A stretch of 64,000 nucleotides of DNA from Brevibacterium limosum (lineage in GTDB: Bacteria; Actinomycetota; Actinomycetes; Actinomycetales; Brevibacteriaceae): contig NZ_CP050154.1 of assembly GCF_011617705.1 (NCBI RefSeq), positions 4,030,001-4,094,000 on the forward strand. Direction: 5' to 3'. The notes beneath the pieces are model-generated. The model ran no database searches and had not been told where the DNA came from. It saw nothing but the letters and a program-made list of their open reading frames with translations. The first letter of the stretch is position 1. Each line of letters opens with the position of its first letter. A program made the translations under genes and the position numbers. Shown piece by piece: positions 1 through 8,657 of this stretch.

Positions 1-356
1 GGGTTGGCCTCTTCGAGGACGTCGGGGCCGAGCCCCCATTTCTCGAGTGTGCCGGGGCGGAAGTTCTCGAGCAGGATGTCGCTGCGGCGGACGAGTTCGA
101 GCACGGCCTCGCGTCCCTCGTCGCTGCGCAGGTCGAGCACGACCGACTTCTTGTTGCGGTTGATCGTGCGGTAGAGCATCGACGTGTCGCCGGCCTTGAG
201 CCGCCAGTTGCGCAGTTCGTCGCCGGTTCCGGGGCGTTCGACCTTGATCACCTCGGCACCGAAGTCCGCAAGCATCCGCCCGGCGGTGGGTGCGGCGATG
301 TAATTGCCGAGTTCGAGGACTCGCACACCGGAAAGGGGAAGTCGGTGCGTGCTCAT
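1..356 (-). CDS. CaiB/BaiF (class III) CoA-transferase, 5' part only
   Basis: The leftward reading frame opens with ATG at 356 and runs off the left edge, giving 118 N-terminal residues. The start MSTHRLPLSGVRVLELG, then IAAPTAGRMLADFGAEVIKVE and NRNKKSVVLDL, is the standard N-terminus of family III CoA-transferases, which move CoA between an acyl-CoA donor and a free acid. The catalytic Asp lies beyond the window edge, so substrate and integrity cannot be judged. AGGAG lies about 8 nt upstream of the ATG, supporting this start. The gene is divergent from the hypothetical gene at 563. The family is clear; the specific reaction is unknown. Confidence 0.9.
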   Translation of the reverse strand, partial: MSTHRLPLSGVRVLELGNYIAAPTAGRMLADFGAEVIKVERPGTGDELRNWRLKAGDTSMLYRTINRNKKSVVLDLRSDEGREAVLELVRRSDILLENFRPGTLEKWGLGPDVLEEAN

Positions 357-549
357 GACGATGCTCCTAGTCGTGCGTGGTTCGGTTCTCCCATGGTGCC
401 AGGTGTCGGGGCGATCGGCGCGGATATCCGCCTCAGGGAATCTCGAATGAGTGGCATCGCATGCCCGTCAATGATCCCGTCGCTGTCCACCAGTTCAGTA
501 CATCGCCGACTACCGGGCCAGGCCATTGTCCACCAGAACCGAATCCCAG

Positions 550-555
550 TAGCGT
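550..555 (+). promoter_or_regulatory. Probable -10 box (TAGCGT) for a leaderless transcript
   Basis: TAGCGT fits the actinobacterial TANNNT -10 pattern and ends 7 nt before the ATG at 563. No Shine-Dalgarno sequence separates it from the start, which is the geometry of leaderless transcripts. Inferred from sequence only. Confidence 0.4.
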
Positions 556-562
556 AGAGCCC

Positions 563-2344
563 ATGACTCCGCCTCCTGGTCCATTCGATCCCTCTCGCGC
601 TGAAGAGCCCGAGCTTCTCGAACTGCTCGACAATGCCTCCCGCAGCGAGAGCCCGCTGATGCTGCTCGACATAGCGAGCACCATGCTGGCCTCCATCGAC
701 GCACCCGACACGGACGACGCGGACCCGACGGAAATTCCACCGATTCGCGAACTCGCCGCGAACATGCTCGAAGCAACACCGGTTGAGACCGAACCATTAG
801 TGAGGATCTGGGCACAGATGCTCGACGATGAACTCTTCGGCCGCATCGCCAAAATGCTGCCGACCCCGAACTCCAAGCGCCTGCCCGAATGGATCCGCCG
901 CGCCGAAGAGATCAAGCCCTTCCGCGCGGCAGCCTTGGTTTCGCCGGTGAAGATCGAGGAGACGGTCCTGCTCGAGATCTCCACAGCCGGCAGGTCGGTC
1001 ACTCTGGCTGTCGCCGTGGATCGCAGCGGCTCGCCCTACCTCGAGGACGCCTACCTTTCCGACGGGCCCCTGTCGACTGTCGTCGAGTTCAGCCGAACCG
1101 AGCTCGAGCTCCCCGTCGACGAGGTCACCCTCAGCCTCGCCGATGCCGGGGCCAGGCTGCGTGAGGCCCTCGAGATGAGCACACACATGTTTCCCCCGAT
1201 CGAGACCGAGAGCTGGCCGGGCACCCGACCGCTGCTCGAATGGATGCTGCGGAAGCTTCCCGACAGCGGCACCGGCTACGAGATCAGAATGTGGGAACCG
1301 GAGGAGATTGATGAACTCGTCGCGGACTTCCGCGCTTCGCCTTTTGCCGCTGGGCTGACCGAGGACGAGATCAGTCATGCCCATCTGCTCTTCGAGTTCC
1401 AGTGCAACTACGGCAACAACGATCCGCTGAGGTGGTCGGGCACTTTCGTCGAACGCCTCATGTGCGACCTCTATCCGCGCAAGGTGATGTCGCCCGAAGA
1501 CGATCTGCTCCTCATGCCCACTGCCCTGGCAGCGCTCGTCCGCTTTGCCAACGATCGCAGCGGAGTCGATCCTGTCTTCACGGAGAACGCTATTGCCGCG
1601 ATCGAGGACAATCGGGAGGAGTACGAAGCGCGAGTGCGCGGCGACCAGCCCGAAAGCACGAGTGCCCTCTTCGCGCGCCTGCTCACCGGAATCGATGACG
1701 ACGCTCTGCCTCTGTCGGAGCCTTTGTCAGATCTCGGTGATGAGTTTGGTGGGGGATCTTTCTTCGGTGATCAGGCTTCGATGCTGGCCGAGATCTTCAT
1801 CAGCAGCGGGGCCGAAGCGGTCGGCGGCATCGATGCTCTGCAGGCACTGACCGATGAGCCGCTGCCCACCGAAGGCCTCGACACTGCTGCCGTGGCCGAA
1901 GACGTTGTCGACCGCCTGAACTCGTTGGTCCCGGAGATCCGGCGGATCGCGGATGAGGTGTTCGACGAGCCGGAGCTCGCGACGGCCGCACTGCGGCTCC
2001 TCACAACGATCGGACGGGTCGGCCCCGCGATCTTCCGCCGTCGCATCGCCGACCGGAGTCTGCTCGCGGCACTGTTCTGGATCGTCGGGAAGGACAATAA
2101 TCTCTTCACCGGTCAATGGGGCAGCGAGGGCGGCATGACGATCGGCGAACTTCAGAACCACCTCGGCGTCTCGAGTTCACCGAAGCCGACTGCCGAGAAG
2201 ATGCTGCGCGCCGCCGGCCACGAGCTCTCCGACGTCGAGGTCATCCTCGGCGATCCGCGCTATCTCATCTCACGCAGGCGGCAGCGCATCATCGCAAACC
2301 GGGACACGTACTGGGACGATCTTCCGGAGGACTGGGAGTACTGA
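563..2344 (+). CDS. Hypothetical protein, 593 aa, family not recognised
   Basis: The open frame extends upstream to 377, but the residues before the ATG at 563 look like translated non-coding sequence, while codon use from MTPPPGPFDPSRAEEPELLELL onward is typical of the genome. The TAGCGT box directly upstream supports 563. The protein is acidic and rich in Glu, Asp, Leu and Ala, with no signal peptide or membrane segment, and looks soluble and mostly helical. No catalytic motif or nucleotide-binding loop was found. The C-terminus (MTIGELQNHLGVSSS, SRRRQRIIANRDTYWDDLPEDWEY) is the most basic and aromatic part. It converges on the FAH-family gene with only 3 bp between the stop codons. I do not recognise the family and assign no function. 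Confidence 0.75.
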   Translation: MTPPPGPFDPSRAEEPELLELLDNASRSESPLMLLDIASTMLASIDAPDTDDADPTEIPPIRELAANMLEATPVETEPLVRIWAQMLDDELFGRIAKMLPTPNSKRLPEWIRRAEEIKPFRAAALVSPVKIEETVLLEISTAGRSVTLAVAVDRSGSPYLEDAYLSDGPLSTVVEFSRTELELPVDEVTLSLADAGARLREALEMSTHMFPPIETESWPGTRPLLEWMLRKLPDSGTGYEIRMWEPEEIDELVADFRASPFAAGLTEDEISHAHLLFEFQCNYGNNDPLRWSGTFVERLMCDLYPRKVMSPEDDLLLMPTALAALVRFANDRSGVDPVFTENAIAAIEDNREEYEARVRGDQPESTSALFARLLTGIDDDALPLSEPLSDLGDEFGGGSFFGDQASMLAEIFISSGAEAVGGIDALQALTDEPLPTEGLDTAAVAEDVVDRLNSLVPEIRRIADEVFDEPELATAALRLLTTIGRVGPAIFRRRIADRSLLAALFWIVGKDNNLFTGQWGSEGGMTIGELQNHLGVSSSPKPTAEKMLRAAGHELSDVEVILGDPRYLISRRRQRIIANRDTYWDDLPEDWEY

Positions 2345-2347
2345 GGC

Positions 2348-3199
2348 TCAGCCCGTGACGGTCACGACCTGTCGGTGCCGGCCGAGACCCTCGAGTTCGA
2401 GCTCAACGACGTCCCCGTCGGCCAGGTACGGGTACTGTCCGGACATTGCCACGCCCTGCGGGGTGCCGGTGAGGATGACGTCTCCCGGTTCGAAGGCCAT
2501 CGCCTGGCTGAGCTGATGGATGATCTCTCCGACGGAGAGGATGAGGTCACTCGTCGTCGAATCCTGCCGCTCTTCGCCGTTGACCCAGCTGCGCAGTCGC
2601 AGATCACCGGGGTTCACCTCGGCGGCGGGGCGGATCCACGGGCCGAGCGGGGTGAACCCGGGCAGATTCTTCCCCTTCGACCACTGACCGCCGGATTCCT
2701 CGATCTGCAGGCGACGTTCGGACAGATCGTTCGCCAGCACGTACCCGGCGATATGGTCGAGTCCTTCCTCCGCCGAGGCGACTCTGAAGGTTCGCGTACC
2801 GATGACCACTCCCAGCTCGACCTCCCAGTCGGCCTTCATCGCATAAAGCGGCAGCTCGATCGGGTCGGTGGGCCCGGCAATGGTCGAGGGCATCTTGAAG
2901 AAGATGACGGGGCGCTCGGGAGGCTCGGCACCGGCCTCTCTGGCGTGGGCGGCATAGTTCATACCCACGCACACGATGGAAGAGGGTCTGGTCAGCGGCG
3001 CACCGATGCGCATCTCATCAGCATATTCGAGTGGGCTGAGCTTCCCGACGGCGAGCGCATTTCGGACGCGTTCGATGCCGTCGGCGGCGAAGAAGTTCGG
3101 GTCGATGTCATCGGTCAGCGGGCGGAGGTCGAAGCAGACTCCGTCGTGGCGGGCTGCCGGAATCTCGTGTCCGATCGGTCCCAGTCGCAGCAGTTCCAT
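2348..3199 (-). CDS. Fumarylacetoacetate hydrolase (FAH) family protein
   Basis: This 283-aa protein has an N-terminal cap region of about 75 residues followed by the FAH core. Visible signatures are PSSIVCVGMNYAAHA, the metal-binding strand DWEVELGVVIGTRTF, the AGYVLANDLSERRLQ segment and the terminal VILTGTPQGVAM block. Family members cleave or decarboxylate 2-oxo acids and acylpyruvates in aromatic-acid pathways (5-oxopent-3-ene-tricarboxylate decarboxylase, 2-hydroxyhepta-diene-dioate isomerase, acylpyruvase). The metal ligands appear intact, so it is probably active. No partner genes of an aromatic pathway are adjacent, so the substrate is open. ATG at 3199 is preceded by GAGAGGA. Confidence 0.88.
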   Translation of the reverse strand: MELLRLGPIGHEIPAARHDGVCFDLRPLTDDIDPNFFAADGIERVRNALAVGKLSPLEYADEMRIGAPLTRPSSIVCVGMNYAAHAREAGAEPPERPVIFFKMPSTIAGPTDPIELPLYAMKADWEVELGVVIGTRTFRVASAEEGLDHIAGYVLANDLSERRLQIEESGGQWSKGKNLPGFTPLGPWIRPAAEVNPGDLRLRSWVNGEERQDSTTSDLILSVGEIIHQLSQAMAFEPGDVILTGTPQGVAMSGQYPYLADGDVVELELEGLGRHRQVVTVTG

Positions 3200-3469
3200 G
3201 CGGTTCCTCTCTACTAGCTCTCGGCCACGTCGTTGTGACCTGACCTCAGGCTAGCGAAGCCCTCACGCTTAGATTGGAACTGCTCAAGTATTGGACACTC
3301 CCGGCCGCGCTCTGCGCTCACACTCACCGCCATCAGCATCGGACCATCTGTCATCATTCGCGGCAGTTCACCCCACCGCGCGATCATCACTCACCGGTCA
3401 CGACACACCGTCCCGCTCCTGCAGGAGGTTAAGGCACGAAAGGTGAGGGATGCTCAGAAAGCCCGGCCG

Positions 3470-4387
3470 TCACACGGTCTGCTGGCGGATGTAATCGGCT
3501 TTTGCGCGGCGCGGGACGACGACGATCGGCACCGGAGAGTTCTGCAGGATCCGCATCGCGTGGCTGCCCAGAGAGACTCGCTTGAGCGCGCCGAGCCCGG
3601 AGGATCCGAGCATCATCACTTCCGGATGCTTCCACTCGACAGCGGTCAGCGCCGCGGCCCAGTCAGCGCCCGTTCCCACGACCACATCTGTCTCGCCGGG
3701 CTTGATGTGCAGCTGTTCGATCGAGCATAGGATCTTGTCCGTGTCACGCTGGACGACCTTCGTCCACTCGTCGACGACCTTCGACTCCATATCGAAGGGG
3801 ACGTTCGCGGATGCGACCACCCGTGAGCGCGGGGCGAACGAGGCGATGCGGAATGGCACGTCCGACTGCGCAGAGACCATCGCGGCACCGAGAATGAGGT
3901 CCGCCGAGGTGGACGATCCCGAATACGCGGCCGTGATCCGCTCCAGCCGCGCACCCTCCGACGCCCGGAATCCGGCCGGGGCCAATGCCACCGGCAGCCG
4001 TGCGCTGTGCAGCAGTCCGTTCGATACCGACCCGAGCGCGATCTTGCCCGGCTTCCCTTCCGACGAGGGTCCGACGACAAGCCGGTAGGCATCGGTCTTC
4101 TCGCACATCTCGAGCAGACCGCGCCGAGACGACCGCGAGGAGTGGAGGACGCATTCGGACTCGATATCGCTGGGAATGAGCGCACGCGCTTCGTCGAGAG
4201 CCGCCTCCGCGACGGTGCGGAAGCTCTTCTCGTACTGGCTCTCGAAGTGCACGGGCGCCATCGGGAACGCGGCGGAGTCAACGGCTGTCGCGACGATCCG
4301 GTGCCGATAGGTGCGGGCGAGGACGATACCCAGCTCGACGGCGGCTCGGTTGTCCTGACCTGGGGCAAGACCGACGACGATGCTCAT
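3470..4387 (-). CDS. Tandem-domain universal stress protein (UspA family)
   Basis: A 305-aa protein starting MSIVVGLAPGQDNRAAVELG at 4387. Two Usp domains are seen, residues about 1-140 and 150-300. Each ends in the family's nucleotide-binding block: LVVGPSSEGKPGKIALGSVSNGLL in part for the first, and MMLGSSGLGALKRVSLGSHA for the second. The longer open frame up to 4939 only reads through the permease in the wrong frame. The ATG overlaps the permease TGA by 4 bp (ATGA), so the two are translationally coupled. Fusion or coupling of permeases to Usp domains is known in bacteria, and here Usp may sense energy or stress state for the transporter; that role is inferred. Confidence 0.9.
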   Translation of the reverse strand: MSIVVGLAPGQDNRAAVELGIVLARTYRHRIVATAVDSAAFPMAPVHFESQYEKSFRTVAEAALDEARALIPSDIESECVLHSSRSSRRGLLEMCEKTDAYRLVVGPSSEGKPGKIALGSVSNGLLHSARLPVALAPAGFRASEGARLERITAAYSGSSTSADLILGAAMVSAQSDVPFRIASFAPRSRVVASANVPFDMESKVVDEWTKVVQRDTDKILCSIEQLHIKPGETDVVVGTGADWAAALTAVEWKHPEVMMLGSSGLGALKRVSLGSHAMRILQNSPVPIVVVPRRAKADYIRQQTV

Positions 4388-5844
4388 TTGGCTCCTCCTG
4401 TGGAGTCCGTTCCGGCGGAATCGGGATTGGCGGGCCCCGCCTCGGCGAGCTGTCTGCCGAGGACGGAGGACTTGCGGCCGAAGATGAAGTACAAGCCCAG
4501 GATAAGGGCGGTCCAGATGACGAAGACGACAATCGTGATGACCTGCAGACTCGAGATGATCCAGAAGCAGCCGATGATCGACAGCACCGGCAGGACAGGA
4601 TAGAACGGGACCTTGAAGCCGCGTTCGAGGTTCGGTTCGCGCACGCGGAGGATGATCACGGCCAGGGACACGACGACGAAGGCGACGAGGGTGCCGATCG
4701 AGGTCATCTCGGCGAGGAAGTTCAGCGGGATGAACCCGGCGAGGATCGCGATGACGACGGTGACGACGATCGTGCCCTTGACCGGGGTGAGCGTGCGGGG
4801 ATTGACCTCGCGGAAGAGCTTGGGCATCATTCCGTCGCCGGCCATTGTGAATAGGATGCGCGATTGGCCGTAGATGGACACCAGGGTGACGGAGAAGATC
4901 GAGATCACCGCGCCTGCGGCGACGACCGTGCCGGGCCACTGTGAGCCGACGATGTTCTCAAGGATGGCCGACAGACCGGCGGTCTGCCCGTCGAATTCCT
5001 CCCACGGCTGGGCAGACAGGGCGGCGACGGCGACGAGGACGTAGACGGAGGTGACGATGATGAGAGCGGCGATGAGGGCCCGGGGCATCGTCTTCTTCGG
5101 GTTCTTCGTCTCGTCTCCGGCGGTGGCGACGGCGTCCATGCCCACATAGCTGAAGAAGATGAGCCCGGAGCCGGCGACGACTCCGGAGATGCCGAAAGGC
5201 GCGAAGTCGGCGAAGTTGTTCGAGTCCCAGCCGGTGACGCCGACGCAGATGAAGAAGACGAGGACGCCGATCTTCAGGCACACCATGATCGCGTTGACGA
5301 CGATGGATTCGCCGGTGCCGCGGACAAGCAGGAAGCAGCACATCGCCAGCAGGAGGATGGCCGGCAGGTTGACGATGCCGCCTTCCTCGGGCGCGTAGGC
5401 AAGGGCGTGCGGGATCTCGAATCCGAAGAGGTTGAACAGCAGCTGGTTGACGTACTGCGACCAGCCGACAGCGACGGCTGCTCCTGCGACTCCGTATTCG
5501 AGGAGGAGACACGCGGCCACACCCATTGCCGGCAGCTCGCCGAGGGTCGCGTACGCGTAGGAGTAGGAAGAGCCGGAGACAGGGACGGACCCGGCGAGCT
5601 CGGCGTAGCAGATGACTGCAAGTCCGGCGACGAGGCCGGCGATGACGAACGACCAGATCACGGCAGGCCCCGCCACGGGCACGGATTCGGAGAGGATGAA
5701 GAAGATGCCGGTGCCGATGGTCGACCCGACGCCGACCATCGTCAGCGAGAACAGACCGATCGTGCGCTTGAGGTCGGTCTCGACGTCTTCCTTCTGCCGT
5801 GGGACCGGTTTGATCCGGAACAGCTGCTGTCGCAGTGTGGGCAT
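4384..5844 (-). CDS. APC-family amino acid permease
   Basis: A 486-aa integral membrane protein with about 12 hydrophobic segments. After a short basic N-terminus it has LKRTIGLFSLTMVGVGSTIG, the APC helix-1 motif with the GxGxxIG-type unwound substrate site. FFSYVGMDAVATAGDETKNP is the helix-6 to loop signature of cationic-amino-acid-transporter-like (CAT/YfnA) members. It should import amino acids by proton symport; the exact substrate cannot be read. Start 5844 (MPTLRQQLFRIK) is preferred because GGAGAAGAAG precedes it; in-frame ATG codons at 5916 and 5919 would add 24 or 25 residues. It forms a two-gene operon with the universal stress protein. Confidence 0.9.
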   Translation of the reverse strand: MPTLRQQLFRIKPVPRQKEDVETDLKRTIGLFSLTMVGVGSTIGTGIFFILSESVPVAGPAVIWSFVIAGLVAGLAVICYAELAGSVPVSGSSYSYAYATLGELPAMGVAACLLLEYGVAGAAVAVGWSQYVNQLLFNLFGFEIPHALAYAPEEGGIVNLPAILLLAMCCFLLVRGTGESIVVNAIMVCLKIGVLVFFICVGVTGWDSNNFADFAPFGISGVVAGSGLIFFSYVGMDAVATAGDETKNPKKTMPRALIAALIIVTSVYVLVAVAALSAQPWEEFDGQTAGLSAILENIVGSQWPGTVVAAGAVISIFSVTLVSIYGQSRILFTMAGDGMMPKLFREVNPRTLTPVKGTIVVTVVIAILAGFIPLNFLAEMTSIGTLVAFVVVSLAVIILRVREPNLERGFKVPFYPVLPVLSIIGCFWIISSLQVITIVVFVIWTALILGLYFIFGRKSSVLGRQLAEAGPANPDSAGTDSTGGAK

Positions 5845-6177
5845 CTTCTTCTCCAGACTTCTTCGTCTCTCGCGTATCTGAGCATCCGCATCCGGTCGGT
5901 TGTTCACCTGGGCCATCATCGGCCCCGGTCGCGGCACTCGAACGCTCAGCTCTTCTTTCGACGATACGACAGAGCTGCCTTTCCGAGGTGATGATGAGGG
6001 AAGTTTGTCGGTGCGGATTCCGTGGAGAAGATTGTGGGCCGCTGACTGTGCCACACATACCTGCAGGTCAGGTGGGAGAATCCGGGCTGCGAAATCTTTA
6101 TTCAACCAAACGGTTGACTTCGATTCAAGAGCGGGCGTATCTTGTACTCAACCATCGAGCTGAATACAGGAGGGGCA
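5845..6177. other. Divergent intergenic region between permease and arsR-type gene
   Basis: Apart from the operator-promoter at 6102-6143 serving the rightward pair, this stretch holds the permease's upstream sequence and two alternative in-frame starts for it (5916, 5919). I saw no other ORF, RNA gene or strong hairpin. Confidence 0.6.
6102..6143 (+). promoter_or_regulatory. Promoter with overlapping ArsR-type operator
   Basis: A perfect inverted repeat TCAACC-AAAC-GGTTGA (6102-6117) overlaps a -35 box TTGACT (6114-6119). The -10 box TATCTT (6138-6143) follows at 18 bp, and a half-site CTCAACC lies just downstream near 6147. The GTG start follows at 6178. Dyads of this type in front of ArsR/SRPBCC pairs are usually autorepression sites, so the ArsR protein probably represses its own operon by occluding the -35 box. 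Confidence 0.75.
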
Positions 6178-6588
6178 GTGGACGATCAGCTCTCGAAGGT
6201 CTTCGCGGCCCTATCCGATCCGACCAGGCGGGACATGGTGGCTCGACTCAGTGTCGCGGATGCGACGGTGAACGAGCTCGCCGAACCCTACGATGTCAGC
6301 GTCCAGGCCGTGTCGAAACATCTCAAGGTGCTCGAGGACTCCGGACTGGTCTCCCGCACCCGCGATGCCCAGCGCAGACCGGTCCACCTCGAAGACAATG
6401 TGTTCGATCTGATGACGAAATGGATCGAGAGATACCGACAGCAGGCAGAGGAACGCTACCAACGCCTCGACGCCGTCCTCGAACAGATGAACGAGGACGA
6501 GGCAACACACAGCACGGACCCGAGCGCCGCCTCGGCGAACGGATCCGATGGCACTTCAACCCACAGAAGATCACGCAAAGGAGCATGA
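6178..6588 (+). CDS. ArsR-family helix-turn-helix transcriptional regulator
   Basis: A 136-aa winged-helix regulator. KVFAALSDPTRRDMVARLS (about residues 6-24) is the classic start of this subfamily, and VNELAEPYDVSVQAVSKHLKVL is the recognition helix-turn-helix. The metal-binding cysteines of ArsR/SmtB sensors are absent, so it belongs to the non-metal branch that accompanies SRPBCC proteins. GTG at 6178 is chosen because AGGAGG (6168-6173) lies 4 nt upstream; an ATG at 6142 falls in the -10 box. It is cotranscribed with the SRPBCC gene one base downstream. The C-terminal 30 residues are acidic and low in complexity. Confidence 0.9.
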   Translation: MDDQLSKVFAALSDPTRRDMVARLSVADATVNELAEPYDVSVQAVSKHLKVLEDSGLVSRTRDAQRRPVHLEDNVFDLMTKWIERYRQQAEERYQRLDAVLEQMNEDEATHSTDPSAASANGSDGTSTHRRSRKGA

Positions 6589-6589
6589 C

Positions 6590-7087
6590 ATGACCACCGC
6601 CGACACCGCAGCCGACTATTCGACGCTCAAGCTCGACGTCCCCGAGGGCGTTCAGACTGTGTCGATCACCCGCGACTTCGCGGCCACTGCGGACAAGGTC
6701 TTCCGGGCCCACATCGACCCCGAGCTCTTCGTCAAATGGTGCGGGCCCGACACGATCACGAACACGATCCGCGAATGGAACCCGACGACCGGCGGGAACT
6801 GGAGCTACGTCTCGAGCGATGATCACGGCGAGTACGCATTCTTCGGCTCCTTCCACGAGGTGCGCGAGAACGAACGCATCGTCCAGACCTTCACCTTCGA
6901 AGGCTTCCCGGACGCAGTCAACCTCGAGATCCTCACGCTCACCGACCTCGGCGACGGACGGACCAGGCTGACCTCGACCTCGGTCTTCGATTCGCTCGAG
7001 TCCCGCGACGGCATGGTCGCCTCGGGCATGGAGCACGGCATCGTCGAGGGCTACAACAAGCTCGACCGCCTCCTCACCACCCCCTAA
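6590..7087 (+). CDS. SRPBCC (AHSA1-type) domain protein
   Basis: A 165-aa protein beginning MTTADTAADYSTLKLDVPEG, with the START/AHSA1 fold signatures TRDFAATADKVFRAHIDPEL, VKWCGPDTITNTIREWNPTTGGNW and a C-terminal amphipathic helix MEHGIVEGYNKLDRLL. AAGGAG precedes the ATG by 6 nt. SRPBCC proteins bind hydrophobic ligands in a central cavity. Pairing with an ArsR regulator is very common and suggests a stress or ligand-responsive unit, but no specific ligand is established. The stop TAA lies 2 bp before a large inverted repeat that was probably its terminator. Confidence 0.88.
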   Translation: MTTADTAADYSTLKLDVPEGVQTVSITRDFAATADKVFRAHIDPELFVKWCGPDTITNTIREWNPTTGGNWSYVSSDDHGEYAFFGSFHEVRENERIVQTFTFEGFPDAVNLEILTLTDLGDGRTRLTSTSVFDSLESRDGMVASGMEHGIVEGYNKLDRLLTTP

Positions 7088-7117
7088 TTACTACCTGACG
7101 GCGGCCCAGCAACCTCG

Positions 7118-7133
7118 CGCGGGGTTGCTGGGC
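7118..7133. repeat. Left copy of 16-bp target-site duplication
   Basis: CGCGGGGTTGCTGGGC is identical to 8754-8769. The two copies directly flank the IS termini. IS481-family duplications vary widely in length, and 16 bp is at or just above the usual upper range. Confidence 0.75.
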
Positions 7134-7138
7134 TGTGT

Positions 7139-7207
7139 TGTCTCAATAGGTTGCTGACAACCTGACTCAATACGTTGCTGACAGTATGTCTCAATACGTT
7201 GTTGACA
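7139..7207 (+). repeat. Three 21-bp iterons at IS left end, 24-bp period
   Basis: Copies start at 7139, 7163 and 7187, exactly 24 bp apart. They follow the pattern TGWCTCAATASGTTGYTGACA in sense orientation. The third copy overlaps the transposase start (ATG at 7186). They are probably transposase-binding sites; occupancy of the third could repress translation or transcription initiation. Confidence 0.8.
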
Positions 7208-8640
7208 CACTTCGGGCCATGCCTGAAGCACTTTCAATAGCCCAACGCCGCGCGATCATCGACTTCGACCCCAACGCACCAGATTCACCATCGATCACCG
7301 AGTTCTGCCGTCAACACAGCGTTACTCGAACGTCGTTCTATGCGATCCGCAAACGGTACAAAACCGAGGGGTTACGGGCACTCCATGCCCGTTCATCGGC
7401 GCCGAAGAACACCGTGCGAATCTACGACCAAGAAACCACCGATCTCGTCTTGAAGATCCGTGCCGAACTCGAGTCCACCGGGTGGGATGCCGGACCGAAA
7501 TCGATCTGGTACGAAGGCGTCGATACCGGCCGATTCACCGAACCCATCCCATCGGTGGCCACGATCGGACGGATCCTCTCCGACGCTGGACGGGTGAAGG
7601 CGAACCCGAAGAAGCGTCCCCGATCATCATTGATCCGATTCGTCCGTGCCAACGCCATGGAACTGTGGCAACTCGACGCTTTCGAATTCGAACTCACCGG
7701 CAGCACCACCAAGATCACGGTGTATCAGCTCCTCGACGATTCCACCCGCTTCGACGTCGGCACACAAGCCTTCCACGGAGTGGAAAACGGCAATCATGCG
7801 ATCACGACGATCTCTGATGCCTTCGCCAACTACGGGGTGCCCCAAGAGATGCTGACCGATAACGGCAACGCCTTCAACGGCAACAGGCAGGGTTGGGTCG
7901 TGGCCACTCAGCTCTTCCTCGCCGACTATGGGTGCCGAGGAATCTCCGGCATGCCCGGACACCCACAAACCCAGGGAAAGAACGAACGCGGCCACCAAAC
8001 ACTGCTCAATGTCCTCAGGGCCCACCGACCCCGCAGCCTCGCTGAAGCACGGAAAGTGATCGCGATGTTCCGCGACCGCTACAACTATCGGCGACGGCAT
8101 CAGTCACTGCCAGGAGACATGAATCCTCACCAAGCCTGGCAAGCAGCAATCCACACTCCTTCAGACGGCACACCGATCCCGCATGCTGAAGTCGAAGCGA
8201 TCGCACGTGAGTACGCTCAACGGCGACGCGTCCTAGCCGCAATGAACCAACCACACGTCGATGACGAGAAATCGGCCGGTGAACCTCTCCCGACCGCAGC
8301 TGACTCAGTACCAGACCGTGTCGTCATCGCTGAGGGCAATCCACAGATCTATTTCCATGCTGTCGGACTCGGAGTACCGAGAACATTGGCCGGAACTTAT
8401 CAATCAGTCGTCACTGACGACTTCTACGCCCTGTTCGACACGACCACTGGCGAGGAAGTGGTGTACTTCCCTCTTCCGATCCGCACCGCGGAAACGCAGA
8501 GACGATATCCGCTGTGGAGAGTCGTCGGTGCCAGAATGCGTGGAGCTTCGAGCCTGTGGTTGAAGAAGCAGCGCGACTACATGCTCAAGCATTTCCCCAG
8601 CGAGGCTCCGGCTAATCGAATCGTTACGAAATGCCACTGA
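7186..8640 (+). CDS. IS481-like DDE transposase
   Basis: A 484-aa transposase. Residues about 16-75 form an N-terminal helix-turn-helix region (SITEFCRQHSVTRTSFYAIRKRY). The rve/integrase core follows with the DDE triad D164 (WQLDAFEFE), D225 (EMLTDNGNAF) and E267 (QGKNERGHQTLL), a D-60-D-41-E spacing usual for retroviral-integrase-like transposases. RDRYNYRRRHQSL closes the core as in IS481 and IS3 enzymes. About 150 residues follow, longer than compact IS481 enzymes, perhaps a C-terminal DNA- or target-binding domain. ATG 7186 lies inside an iteron; ATG 7219 (MPEALSIAQRRA) is an alternative start. No frameshift or stop is seen. Confidence 0.93.
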   Translation: MSQYVVDTLRAMPEALSIAQRRAIIDFDPNAPDSPSITEFCRQHSVTRTSFYAIRKRYKTEGLRALHARSSAPKNTVRIYDQETTDLVLKIRAELESTGWDAGPKSIWYEGVDTGRFTEPIPSVATIGRILSDAGRVKANPKKRPRSSLIRFVRANAMELWQLDAFEFELTGSTTKITVYQLLDDSTRFDVGTQAFHGVENGNHAITTISDAFANYGVPQEMLTDNGNAFNGNRQGWVVATQLFLADYGCRGISGMPGHPQTQGKNERGHQTLLNVLRAHRPRSLAEARKVIAMFRDRYNYRRRHQSLPGDMNPHQAWQAAIHTPSDGTPIPHAEVEAIAREYAQRRRVLAAMNQPHVDDEKSAGEPLPTAADSVPDRVVIAEGNPQIYFHAVGLGVPRTLAGTYQSVVTDDFYALFDTTTGEEVVYFPLPIRTAETQRRYPLWRVVGARMRGASSLWLKKQRDYMLKHFPSEAPANRIVTKCH

Positions 8641-8657
8641 CAACCCCACTCATTTGG

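Noticed and set aside
3200-3469. Small genes or an RNA in the 270-bp gap
   Set aside because: Only short frames without coding character and no stable hairpin were seen.
7090-7114. Terminal inverted repeat of the IS (25 bp pairing with 8759-8783)
   Set aside because: The repeat lies outside the TG...CA termini and the 16-bp duplication, and includes the GntR stop codon; it is better explained as the host terminator.
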